Source of the DNA: Virgibacillus_R byunsanensis
GTDB lineage: Bacteria; Bacillota; Bacilli; Bacillales; Amphibacillaceae
DNA length: 40,063 nt
NCBI RefSeq assembly: GCF_042675965.1
Contig: NZ_JBHTKJ010000041.1
Coordinates: 1-40,063, forward strand
Reading direction: 5' to 3'
In this document: positions 32,434-39,955 of the stretch, piece after piece
Position numbering within the stretch: position 1 is the first letter of the stretch
Layout of the letters: every line of letters starts with the position of its first letter
Position numbers and translations under genes: made by a program
The notes under the pieces: generated by a model
What the model saw: the letters and a program-made list of their open reading frames with translations, nothing else
The model's database searches: none
Told to the model about the DNA's origin: nothing

Positions 32434-33648
32434 TTAATCCTTATTAACACGCTGCTTTTTATTCCAAAATTGTGCGGACTTTTTTCGGCCACGTTTACTA
32501 TTCTGCTGAAATGTTAAGATGGCTTTTTCTCTTTCATTCTCAACCTTATTCTGTGCTTTTCTTATAACGTCTCGACCATTTTTTACTAATCCTAATTTAA
32601 CACTTATGGACTTACCAGCTAGTTCACCTTGTGCCATAGCGACTTTTGCACCTTCAATTCCTGTTATATTACCTGCTACAAAAATGCCAGATTGTGTTGT
32701 TTCCATTTCGTCATTATGTAAGGGAATATAGCCACCTAAATCGTCGATATAGGCTGAATCGCATCCGGCTACACCGGCTATTTCAGAAAGAGGATACAAC
32801 CCTCCGGATATACAAACACAATCAACTTCCACCCTTTTTAACGTATTCTGTTTTACCATGCCTTCTGAATTCACAGTAGCAATAGTAATACTCTCCACTT
32901 GGTTAACGCCTTCTATCTCTAATACTGCTTTTCGTAAAAATAAAGGGATACCCCAGATCTTCAATCCCACAGGAGGGTAAAGCTTCGCACCGATATGTTG
33001 AACAGATGTATATTGAGCCATTTTTCCAGCAACCTTGAGTAACGGGTTTGGAGCTAAATGAGCTAAACTGGATAAATTACTGATCATCTGTTTTGGATTC
33101 GATTTGCCTTCAGAAAGTTCATTAAACGGTGGAAGAAAAATACCAACTACATTTATCCCCGCCATTTTCATTTCATGAGCTACTGACAATGAAAGCGGAT
33201 CTACTCCAACGACTGCAACTTTGTTACCAGGTTTCACGCGGTAATAATTAGTCAGCACTTGGGCTGCTCCAATTGCCATTACTCCTGGGGTAGTCCAGCC
33301 AGGAATAGGAATGGCTTTTTCTGCCGCTCCTGTTGCAATTAGTACATTTTTCGATTGCAGGTGCTCCCCACTGTTTAACATAACTTGCCAGCGTGGAAAA
33401 ATCCCCCAAACTTCTCTCTCCTGAAAACTTGTAATTTCTAATTGATTAACTTTTTCCTCTAATTTCAGTGCAATTTCCTTGCCAATCCACCACCTCTTCT
33501 GTTCCTCCTCATGTAGTTGACCCAATAATTTACCACCTGAGACTGGATTTTCGTCTACGATAGCCACTGATGCTCCATGTGAAGCAGCTTCGATTGATGC
33601 ACACATACCAGCAGGACCAGCACCAATAACAATCAAGTCATATTTCAT
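32434..33648 (-). CDS. NAD(P)/FAD-type oxidoreductase (HcnB-like subunit)
   Basis: 404 residues with two dinucleotide folds: DLIVIGAGPAGMCASIEAA (residues 4-22, FAD) and KVAVVGVDPLSLSVAHEM (about 140-160). Further motifs are LIATGAAEKAIPIPGW and GIFVAGNITGIEGAKVA. It resembles the alpha subunits of HcnABC-, opine oxidase- and D-hydroxyproline dehydrogenase-type complexes, which pass electrons from the catalytic flavoprotein through iron-sulfur clusters. The C-terminal tail is unusually basic (SKRGRKKSAQFWNKKQRVNK). The ATG overlaps the stop codon of the preceding iron-sulfur gene (ATGA). Confidence 0.85.
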   Translation of the reverse strand: MKYDLIVIGAGPAGMCASIEAASHGASVAIVDENPVSGGKLLGQLHEEEQKRWWIGKEIALKLEEKVNQLEITSFQEREVWGIFPRWQVMLNSGEHLQSKNVLIATGAAEKAIPIPGWTTPGVMAIGAAQVLTNYYRVKPGNKVAVVGVDPLSLSVAHEMKMAGINVVGIFLPPFNELSEGKSNPKQMISNLSSLAHLAPNPLLKVAGKMAQYTSVQHIGAKLYPPVGLKIWGIPLFLRKAVLEIEGVNQVESITIATVNSEGMVKQNTLKRVEVDCVCISGGLYPLSEIAGVAGCDSAYIDDLGGYIPLHNDEMETTQSGIFVAGNITGIEGAKVAMAQGELAGKSISVKLGLVKNGRDVIRKAQNKVENEREKAILTFQQNSKRGRKKSAQFWNKKQRVNKD

Positions 33649-33950
33649 AAGCTATAGTCACTTTTTGATTTGATTCTCATTTTATCTGTAACCTGGCTAA
33701 TACAGGATCGAATGCCACTTTTTCCATCTACAGTTACCCGACACTCATAGCAATGACCAATACCACAATAAATGCCTCGAGGTTTCTTCTGTTTTTCTGA
33801 ATATCGTAATATGCGAATTTCGTTAGCCAATAATGCAGCAGCTATCGATTCTCCTTCAAGAGCTGGATAATCCACTCCGTCAAAGGAGATGGTTATTGTT
33901 CTTCTGTCTAGTGGCCCTAATATTGGATGTTCATAAATTCTCATAAACAA
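33645..33950 (-). CDS. (2Fe-2S) ferredoxin-like subunit of the oxidoreductase
   Basis: 101 residues. The cysteine pattern YCGIGHCYECRVTVDGK...RSC (C-x4-C-x2-C and a distal C, about residues 62-83) is that of a plant-type 2Fe-2S domain. It probably relays electrons inside the flavoenzyme complex, like the small subunit of D-hydroxyproline dehydrogenase. It overlaps both neighbours: its start lies before the stop of the BFD-like gene, and its own stop overlaps the next start. The frame opens MFMRIYEHPI; the second Met is also possible. Confidence 0.87.
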   Translation of the reverse strand: MFMRIYEHPILGPLDRRTITISFDGVDYPALEGESIAAALLANEIRILRYSEKQKKPRGIYCGIGHCYECRVTVDGKSGIRSCISQVTDKMRIKSKSDYSL

Positions 33951-34219
33951 CTTTCCTTTCTATTTTGAGCCAATTCGGATAATGTCAGAGGACGTACTGG
34001 ATTGTTGAAAGATAAAGTTGAAGATGGCGGTATGGATTTGTTTGTATGATAAGAAACAATTTGTTCTAAAGGCAGACGGCATATCCTGCCTTGACACACC
34101 CCCATACCAGCTCTTGTCCTCAGTTTTAATTCTTTCGCGGACTTTGTACCATTTTTGATGGATGTTATAATTTCACTTAGCATGACCTCTTCACATCTAC
34201 AGATAACGACATCTTTGAT
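33941..34219 (-). CDS. BFD-like (2Fe-2S) protein starting at an ATC codon
   Basis: The plain ATG frame (34183) gives 80 residues and only the second half of a BFD iron-sulfur motif (GVCQGRICRLP). Read upstream in frame to 34219, the product begins (M)KDVVICRCEEVMLSE, restoring the missing Cys-x-Cys. The only codon available between an in-frame TAA and those cysteines at the right distance is ATC, placed seven bases after a consensus GGAGGT. Translation therefore probably starts at ATC (as ATT does in infC), or the ATG was mutated. It is the first gene of the operon and the likely electron-transfer partner of the two flavoproteins. The family call is firm; the start codon is inference. Confidence 0.75.
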   Translation of the reverse strand: MKDVVICRCEEVMLSEIITSIKNGTKSAKELKLRTRAGMGVCQGRICRLPLEQIVSYHTNKSIPPSSTLSFNNPVRPLTLSELAQNRKESCL

Positions 34220-34296
34220 TTAAATTACCTCCACACTCTTCATTAAAAATAGTCATAAGCATAAGATTAGTAACACGTAGGTATTTTGAATAAATA

Positions 34297-34318
34297 ATAG
34301 GTTATAGTTTAAACCTAT
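34297..34318. promoter_or_regulatory. Inverted repeat between the divergent operon and dpaA
   Basis: ATAGGTT (34297-34303) and AACCTAT (34312-34318) form a perfect 7-base inverted repeat with an 8-base spacer, in the intergenic region from which the oxidoreductase operon and dpaA diverge. It is a candidate operator; no regulator gene adjoins it. Confidence 0.45.
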
Positions 34319-34378
34319 GAATAATTGACATTTTCATGCGTTCGATAACAAAAAATTTATCTAAAGGTGGGAATCCTC

Positions 34379-35266
34379 ATGTTAATCAATCTGAACATAC
34401 TTGTAATAGGAGGCGATGACAGAAACCTGGAAGTAATACATAATCTTGCAATAGCCGGAGCCAATGTTTATTTACTTGGGTTTGATCAGTTAACCTTTGA
34501 TAACCCTAAAATTCATCAGTCAAGACTTAATGAGGTTGACCTTACTGTTATAGATGCCATAACATTACCAGTCGCTGGCACAGATGAAACTGGAAAAGTG
34601 GAAGCTACTTATTCTAATAAAACTATTATTCTCTCAGAAGAACTGATTTCCCAAACACCAGCACATTGCATTATTTATACAGGTACCTCTCAACCTTTTT
34701 TAGATACTTTAACTACATTAACTCAAAGAAAATTAGTGCGCTTATTTGACCGTGATGATGTGGCTATTTTAAATTCCATTCCAACTGCTGAAGGTGCGCT
34801 AAAGTTGGCAATGGAACAAACAGACCGTACGATTCACGGATCTAAAGTAATGGTACTGGGTTTTGGTAGAGTTGGTACCACCGTTGCTAGATTGTTCTCT
34901 TCTGTTGGGGCAAACGTTCGCGTAGGTGTGAGGAAATCCGTTAATATGGCTCGTATTACTGAAATGGGGTTAACACCTATAAGATTAGCTGATTTAGAAA
35001 AGGAGATATCTGACATTGATATCTGTATTAATACCATTCCTCATCAAATTCTTGATTCCAACATTATAGCTACTATGTCAACATCTACTCTTATTATTGA
35101 TCTAGCTTCAAAGCCTGGAGGTACAGACTTTAAGTTTGCTGATAATAAGGGACTTAATGCTATCCATGCACTTGGATTACCCGGGAAAACAGCCCCTAAA
35201 ACAGCCGGCATAATTCTAGCAGATATTCTATCCGAAGAGCTATCAGGAATAGAATTTAAAAAATAA
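34379..35266 (+). CDS. dpaA: Dipicolinate synthase subunit A (DpaA/SpoVFA)
   Basis: 295 residues. The opening LNILVIGGDDRNLEVIHNLA resembles SpoVFA. A central stretch KLVRLFDRDDVAILNSIPTAEGALKLAM is followed by the NAD(P) motif VMVLGFGRVGTTVARLF and DLASKPGGTDFKFADNKG. With DpaB it forms dipicolinic acid from a tetrahydrodipicolinate intermediate in the mother cell. A GTG twelve bases upstream overlaps the ribosome site, so ATG at 34379, after AAAGGTGG, is preferred. The usual partner dpaB does not follow: a weak hairpin (35272-35296) and a decayed TnpB element come next. Whether this is the only dpaA, or a second copy, cannot be seen from this window. Confidence 0.93.
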   Translation: MLINLNILVIGGDDRNLEVIHNLAIAGANVYLLGFDQLTFDNPKIHQSRLNEVDLTVIDAITLPVAGTDETGKVEATYSNKTIILSEELISQTPAHCIIYTGTSQPFLDTLTTLTQRKLVRLFDRDDVAILNSIPTAEGALKLAMEQTDRTIHGSKVMVLGFGRVGTTVARLFSSVGANVRVGVRKSVNMARITEMGLTPIRLADLEKEISDIDICINTIPHQILDSNIIATMSTSTLIIDLASKPGGTDFKFADNKGLNAIHALGLPGKTAPKTAGIILADILSEELSGIEFKK

Positions 35267-35304
35267 AAAGCCAAAACATCTATAAAGACGTTTTGACGAC
35301 TATA

Positions 35305-35504
35305 TTGACATCCTTCCCCACCTAAAATCCTGACGGATTTTTGAGAAAGGGGATTCCAATAGACCAACAATCTATCGGGTGGTTACCATTACCTCAACTC
35401 AGTCCCGATTTTCGTTTGCACGAATCACGGGTAGAGCGTCATCAGCTAGGTGTACAGCGCAGTCAGGCGCCTTACGAAAAGCATTAAACTTCCCGCAACG
35501 GCGG
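35305..35504 (-). ncRNA. Putative TnpB omega-RNA (reRNA) and right end
   Basis: Downstream of the TnpB frame on the minus strand the DNA is rich in hairpins and ends with AAAATCC.GAC.GGATTTT and GGTGGGGAAGGATGTCAA at 35305, the usual right end of IS200/IS605 TnpB elements. In this family the guide RNA scaffold runs through this right end and the guide comes from the adjacent flank, here the bases below 35305 (TATAGTCGTCAAAACG). The boundaries of the RNA are not fixed by sequence alone. Confidence 0.65.
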
Positions 35505-36229
35505 TTAAGCCGCAGTTTCTTTTTCCTCGATAGATGGTCTTGTAGAAATCACAAAGCTGGCGTTTACGTCAGCATTTTTCTTGTATCCACAAGAGCATTT
35601 ATATAACGAACCTCTGCGATTCTTTTTTACTGTTTTTCCGCAGTTTGTACATTCTTGGCTTGTTTTGAATGGATTCACTTTTTGCACCTCTAGCTCGGCT
35701 AGTTGTGCTTTGTAAGTTAATTTCAACTCCAAATCATAGAAAGCCCAGGAATTAACGTTTCGATCGCTTCGTTTCCAGTATTTTTTCATGGAACGAATGT
35801 CACTCAAATCCTCGATTTTGATGATGGAAACTCCTTGTTGTTTAGCGAATTGCACAATTCTTTTCGCTATCAAATGATTCCAATAGTGGATGATACGCTG
35901 CTCTTTATCTTCAAATCGCTTCAATGCTTTGGTGTTTTTTGTTTTTTGGATTTTTCTTCTGAGACGACTGAACTTGCGTCGTATATGACCAATATGTTTT
36001 CCTGAAAAATGAACATACTTTCCCGTTTCCTTATCTCCAGCAACGGCAATATATTTAAGCCCTCGGTCTACACCAATGGATTTTTCAGTCTTTTCTAAAA
36101 TGTCGTTCTGTAATTCAAAAGAAATTACAAACGAAAAATACCATTTTTCTTTCTTTTGAAAGAGCTGTCCATTCCCTTTTTGGGGCGCTGAAATCCCTTC
36201 AATGGTATTTTAATTGATAATGTCGACAT
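35505..36229 (-). pseudogene. TnpB (IS200/IS605 OrfB), internally deleted
   Basis: RNA-guided nuclease of an IS605-type element. The start survives (ATG at 36229-36227, MSTLSIKIPLKG), but the frame shifts at once and most of the N-terminal half is missing. In the following frame the C-terminal part is intact: SIGVDRGLKYIAV (RuvC-I Asp), IIKIEDLS (RuvC-II Glu), the zinc finger CTNCGKTVKKNRRGSLYKCSCG, and KNADVNASF (RuvC-III Asp). It ends EEKETAA. The three catalytic acids and zinc cysteines are all visible, yet with the deletion the protein cannot be made whole. A -10-like TATAAT lies before the start. No TnpA gene is present. Confidence 0.85.
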
Positions 36230-36304
36230 TCTTTTTTCACCCCCTAGACGTTATAGGTATATTATATCAAAACGTATTTCTTAGAACAGAAAAGATAGGC
36301 GATT

Positions 36305-36366
36305 CATCCCCCACCTAAACACTGACGTGTTTTGAGGAAGGAGTCTTCTCGCCTAAGTTCGATAAA
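36305..36366 (-). mobile_element. Second orphan IS200/IS605 right-end fragment
   Basis: Near-identical to 19435-19500 from the AACT.AGGCGAGAAGACTCC segment through the AAACACTGACGTGTTT hairpin to GGTGGGGGAT. The last bases (GGATGTCAA) are replaced by GAATCGCC. It directly precedes the left side of the TnpB element, so one element may have landed in the remains of another. Confidence 0.65.
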
Positions 36367-36382
36367 AAGAAGATTTCTATTA

Positions 36383-37009
36383 TTAACATTCACGAGATAA
36401 GGATCTCCTTTTTTTCAAGTTGATAAATATGGTTTCCACTTTACTAAATATCCACTGCAATGCTAATCCCTGAATAGCAATTCCGATAATAGATGTACCT
36501 GTTAAGAACCATATCGAAATGGGATTTTCAATCACAATAATTTGATGACCAAAAAATAATAGATAACCAACTATCGTGTACAACGCATCATTATACGTCA
36601 TAATAGCACTTTCTAGATTCCAAACAACTAATGACTCAACGAATAATAACAACAGAATAATAGATATGATTATCATCATAGATTTATACGTTAACTTTTC
36701 TATATACGGAGTTATATAATATTTAGCAATTGTTTTGATACGGAATAAGTAGATTAACCGTACAATTCTGGCTACCTGAAAGAATTGATCCAACGGAATA
36801 ATGGCAATTAAAAGAAACGGGTTTCGTTTAATGAAATCCCATTTTTTTCTTGTAGCTATAAAACGAATGAGAAAGTCAGTAAAAAATACAGCCCACACGA
36901 TCCAATTAATAGTAGAATTATATGAGTTTTCCGTCCAAATCGACATGATTGTAAGCATGACGAGTAGAATCATAATACACTCATACATTATTTTCATTAC
37001 TTTTTGCAT
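36383..37009 (-). CDS. Voltage-gated ion-channel-like membrane protein without a K+ filter
   Basis: 208 residues with about six hydrophobic segments, arranged like a voltage-gated channel subunit: S1-S3, an S4-like helix with spaced positive charges (FFQVARIVRLIYLFRIKTIAK, about residues 76-96), and a pore-type S5-P-S6 end. Where K+ channels carry TVGYG, this protein has YTIVGYLLFFGHQIIV, with no GYG filter. It may be a degenerate channel, a non-selective pore or a regulatory subunit. The start ATG follows AGAGGGG. It is transcribed alone. Family-level call only. Confidence 0.72.
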   Translation of the reverse strand: MQKVMKIMYECIMILLVMLTIMSIWTENSYNSTINWIVWAVFFTDFLIRFIATRKKWDFIKRNPFLLIAIIPLDQFFQVARIVRLIYLFRIKTIAKYYITPYIEKLTYKSMMIIISIILLLLFVESLVVWNLESAIMTYNDALYTIVGYLLFFGHQIIVIENPISIWFLTGTSIIGIAIQGLALQWIFSKVETIFINLKKRRSLSREC

Positions 37010-37050
37010 ACATGTATCCCCTCTTGATGTGTATCTCTTTGTCTATTATA

Positions 37051-37139
37051 TTAGAAAACTTGGCTTATCGCCAAGCCTTAATGGCGAAAGCCTAAGTTGC
37101 ACTTATGTAGATAAGAAAGTTCTATACTTTCTTATCTAC
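37051..37139 (+). repeat. Dispersed palindromic repeat, short form, copy 3
   Basis: Begins TTAGAAAACTTGGCTTATCG and ends with the GATAAGAAAGT.../ACTTTCTTATC hairpin, almost the mirror of 4198-4289. It lies upstream of the 37240 gene and faces copy 4 at 39270. Confidence 0.88.
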
Positions 37140-37239
37140 CATAAAATTCATAGAGTATGAATACTTATATCCATTCCCTAAAAAAGCATCCATGCATATA
37201 GTTTACTGTACGTATTTATTCAAGGAGGGAATGAACATT

Positions 37240-37605
37240 ATGTATTATTTAATTTACCCTGGTTACTTTCATTCTCCTTATTGGCATAACACCTATACTC
37301 CATATCGTCAACATCAACCAGTTGACCCTGAACTGTTGTATGAATCAGCAAATGAATCAAAAAAACTGATGGAAGATGCCAGCAAGGTTCTGGAGAAGTT
37401 ATCTCAGTCAAAGGAATTTGACACTAAATTAATGTATGCTGCACAAGTCTCTGACACCGAAGAGGTTGAACGGTTAATTCATTCACTAGGCGTTACATCG
37501 GAGGTTAATGTGAATTACAATCCGGATGGTTTACGATTAGAATTCAAATCAAAAGTAAAAGAAATCGATTGTTGCCGGTTAGTAGTTTCTCTCCGTTGGC
37601 GTTAG
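37240..37605 (+). CDS. Small protein of unknown function, tyrosine/proline-rich N-terminus
   Basis: 121 residues. The first 25 are rich in Tyr, Pro and His (YYLIYPGYFHSPYWHNTYTP). A helical acidic middle (ESANESKKLMEDASKVLEKL) is followed by a C-terminal piece with YNPDGLRLEF and a CC pair. This layout is shared by small, spore-associated proteins in Bacillus, but I cannot name the family with certainty. ATG at 37240 is chosen over 37231 and the longer frame because GGAGGG lies ten bases before it. It ends at a terminator shared with the convergent gene. Confidence 0.75.
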   Translation: MYYLIYPGYFHSPYWHNTYTPYRQHQPVDPELLYESANESKKLMEDASKVLEKLSQSKEFDTKLMYAAQVSDTEEVERLIHSLGVTSEVNVNYNPDGLRLEFKSKVKEIDCCRLVVSLRWR

Positions 37606-37617
37606 ATACTTGAAATA

Positions 37618-37658
37618 AAGAGGTGCAGGTTCACCTTAACAATTACAAAGCACCTCTT
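37618..37658. terminator. Bidirectional terminator between convergent genes
   Basis: The 9-bp stem AAGAGGTGC / GCACCTCTT (37618-37626, 37650-37658) has a 23-base loop. CCTTTTT follows on the plus strand and TATTTC on the minus strand. Confidence 0.7.
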
Positions 37659-37666
37659 AATCCTTT

Positions 37667-38086
37667 TTATACCCGAAATGTGATTGTCCTTTTGGAATGA
37701 CTTAAACCACGAGCGGTTAAAAATACGGTTAATGAATATTCACCTTTTTCTAATGAAGAAAAAGAAATATCATAAGTTAGTTTTTCTTTTGGAGCTAACA
37801 TAATATCTTGTAATACTTGTAAAAACATCTTTCCATCTGAATAACGTTCCACCAGACCATGTTCCTTGCTAAATAGTTCATATTCATACCTCTGACTTGT
37901 ATTAAATGACAGCTTCTGTACTTGATTCCCCTCATTTATAACGGTGTATCTGAATGTTTTATCTGCGTTAGAGTCCTTCACTTCTTGAAGAAAAAAAGAC
38001 AGACTGTTTTCTCCATTGTTCTGGATAGGATTTATATTTATATTTATAGGATTAAATTCCTGGTTTCTATTTGGTTTATTCCTCAT
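37667..38086 (-). CDS. BsuPI-domain protein (intracellular proteinase inhibitor-like)
   Basis: 139 residues of beta-rich sequence matching the BsuPI domain: FRYTVINEGNQVQKLSFNTSQRYEYEL, VERYSDGKMFLQVLQDIMLAP and YSLTVFLTARG. BsuPI of Bacillus inhibits intracellular serine protease; the domain also occurs in exported proteins. Here there is no signal peptide, so a cytosolic or mother-cell role is likely. An Asn-rich N-terminal extension (NPINININPIQNN) precedes the domain. The ATG follows AGAAGGGG. It sits near a decayed subtilase fragment and 33 kb from an intact secreted protease; a functional link is not shown. Confidence 0.82.
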   Translation of the reverse strand: MRNKPNRNQEFNPINININPIQNNGENSLSFFLQEVKDSNADKTFRYTVINEGNQVQKLSFNTSQRYEYELFSKEHGLVERYSDGKMFLQVLQDIMLAPKEKLTYDISFSSLEKGEYSLTVFLTARGLSHSKRTITFRV

Positions 38087-38204
38087 TCAATCATCCCCTT
38101 CTTTAACTGATTCGATAAGAAAACAAATTTTCCTATTTAAGATTAACAAAAACTTTTACTCGCCTTATTTAATGTATGGTGTTTAAAACGAAATGGTTAT
38201 AACA

Positions 38205-38785
38205 AAAGCGTAAGCGCCTTGAAAAGTGTAATACTTGACTCATTGGTAATAAGATCCTCAGGTGGTGAATTGATTTCAGCGATTTCTACTCCATAAGCTA
38301 CTCGAGACCCTTATCATATAGTTCCTATCAGAAGCAGGAGATTACGACCATTCTCCTCCAACTAATTGATAACTTCTCTTTGCATATGGCCTATTTCGTC
38401 CGTTGCTAGCTCTGGTGTGTTAGGATTTGGGTCTGTTTGAATATAAACCATATAGTAATCGTCATCTACTTGAATATTATGCTCTCTTAAATCTACTACA
38501 GTCCATTCATCGAAGCTTCTTGTTACTTCAGCTTCGATTAAACCTACAAGTTTTTCTCCTGGTGTTCCATCAAAACCGGATCCATCCCATACTTCCACTG
38601 CGAAATCAATTACATCTGGAACAGGCCAGTCTATACCATGGAATTAAAATACACCATCTGTTACATTTGCAGAATCTCTGCCCTCTGGTAGTGACATTTT
38701 GACTGCCCAACCATTGCCGGCATCATAAAATGCACGTTCATTTTCAGTTGTGCCTTCATCATAGCCAATTTTTATTAGCCTAATA
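38205..38785 (-). pseudogene. Decayed fragment of a bacillopeptidase F-type subtilase
   Basis: The minus strand reads IGYDEGTTENERAFYDAGNG...NVTDGVF, stop, FHGIDWPVP...VEVWDGSGFDGTPGEKLVGLIEAE...YYMVYIQTDPNPNTP, which follows the C-terminal region of bacillopeptidase F. There is an in-frame TAA at 38644-38646. A frameshift near 38380 leads to RSYQLVGGEWS, another stop follows, and a further frameshift leads to VEIAEINSPPEDLITNESS. Neither the catalytic domain nor a start is present. Confidence 0.85.
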
Positions 38786-38870
38786 GAAAAATAATATACA
38801 AGTTCTTGTCATATTCAATCTCCATATACATACAAATGTAGTAATCAAGTAGACTGGGGGAGTTGTGAAC

Positions 38871-39269
38871 ATGGGAGAATCTTTAGCAGTTACAGAAGAG
38901 GAAATCAAAAAGTATTATGAACTGTCAAAGCAAAAAAAGGAAGTGGAACAGGAATTAAATCATTTAAAGAATAAATTTCATCAATTTCTTGATGAATCAA
39001 TTGGGAAAAATCAAAAAGGTGAAATTCATCGTGGAAATTATAAAGTCCAACGACAAATACGATCCTCAACTAGTTATCACGATGAAGAAACAGTGAAAAC
39101 GTTAGAAGAATTAAACCTGGCTGATTTTATTATAACGTTAAAGCGTCCAGACACAGACAAGCTTAAATCAGCGTTTAAATTAGGTTTGGTTGAAGAAGAA
39201 GCGTTTGAACATTGTACCAAGACAAAATTAACACAAGCACTTGTAACTAAAGAGACGTTCTCAAATTAG
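38871..39269 (+). CDS. Uncharacterised coiled-coil protein
   Basis: 132 residues. The N-terminal 40 form a strongly charged helix (EEEIKKYYELSKQKKEVEQE), followed by a mixed region (GEIHRGNYKVQRQIR) and a C-terminal helical part with TDKLKSAFKLGLVEEEAFEHC. The longer frame starts at a GTG too close to the ribosome site; ATG at 38871 lies eight bases after GGGGGAG. No signal peptide. The arrangement is reminiscent of small Gam- or Gp157-like phage helper proteins, but I cannot support that. It is followed by a repeat instead of a clear terminator. Confidence 0.72.
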   Translation: MGESLAVTEEEIKKYYELSKQKKEVEQELNHLKNKFHQFLDESIGKNQKGEIHRGNYKVQRQIRSSTSYHDEETVKTLEELNLADFIITLKRPDTDKLKSAFKLGLVEEEAFEHCTKTKLTQALVTKETFSN

Positions 39270-39397
39270 GCTTACATAGTTGCATAAGTACAACTTATGC
39301 TTTCGCCATTAAGGCTTGCACTCCAAAACATAAGGGCTTCTAAGAAAGCAAAGTACGCTTACTAAGAATCTCTTTAACGAAAAGTCAAGTTTTCTAA
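39270..39397 (-). repeat. Dispersed palindromic repeat, long form, copy 4
   Basis: Inverted relative to copy 3. It contains the long-form block (GGCTTGCACTCCAAAACAT, GAAAGCAAAGTACGCTTACT) also present at 2773-2911 and ends TCAAGTTTTCTAA. Its hairpin end is degenerate. Confidence 0.8.
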
Positions 39398-39474
39398 TCT
39401 GCTCACTTTGCCCACTACAAATTTATATTTCAGCATAGTTTATTATTGTATATTTATGTAGAGGGGGACAGATA

Positions 39475-39921
39475 GTGAGCTCAAAAAAGGATAACTTACC
39501 AGAGAAGTTTGATATTGATATGACACCGCTACGTGACTTTATGAAACAAATGGATTCATTCTTCAATCAATCATTCAAGCAAATAAATCCTTACTTCCAT
39601 CTTAAACCTTTTTGGGTTGATGTGTATGAAAATGATTCTAATGTTATTGTAACAGCAGACCTACCCGACTATAAGCGCGATCAAATTAACCTAGAGATAA
39701 TCGAAAACAGATTACGGATCACCGTAGATAAATCAACCCACATTAAAGATATCCAAAATAATTCCTCAAATATAAAAGACTCTTTTCAACGGATGGAACG
39801 AATGATTACAGTGCCATTTCCTATTCCCAAAAAAGAAACCAAAGCGAGTTTTAAAGATGGAAGATTAAAAGTTACTATTCCAAAAAAAGATTCTCAAACG
39901 TATATTGATATTGAAGAGTAG
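39475..39921 (+). CDS. Hsp20/alpha-crystallin small heat-shock protein
   Basis: 148 residues. An N-terminal arm (MTPLRDFMKQMDSFFNQSFKQ) precedes an alpha-crystallin domain from about residue 46 (VDVYENDSNVIVTADLPDYK...INLEIIENRLRITV), with the closing FKDGRLKVTIPKK, the family's signature G-x-L motif. ATP-independent holdase chaperone; in Bacillus, members such as CotM and CotP are spore-coat proteins, so either stress or coat use is possible. The start is GTG (39475) after AGAGGGGGA. Single gene ending at a small terminator. Confidence 0.92.
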   Translation: MSSKKDNLPEKFDIDMTPLRDFMKQMDSFFNQSFKQINPYFHLKPFWVDVYENDSNVIVTADLPDYKRDQINLEIIENRLRITVDKSTHIKDIQNNSSNIKDSFQRMERMITVPFPIPKKETKASFKDGRLKVTIPKKDSQTYIDIEE

Positions 39922-39925
39922 AAGA

Positions 39926-39950
39926 GTCTGTCACTTCGACAGGCTTTTCT
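39926..39950 (+). terminator. Terminator after the Hsp20 gene
   Basis: GTCTGTC pairs with GACAGGC (with one G-T pair) around ACTTC, followed by TTTTCTTG. It starts about five bases after the stop codon. Confidence 0.75.
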
Positions 39951-39955
39951 TGTTT

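Noticed and set aside
35272..35296. Rho-independent terminator of dpaA
   Set aside because: The stem has a mismatch and no T-run follows; it was kept only as a remark in the dpaA entry.
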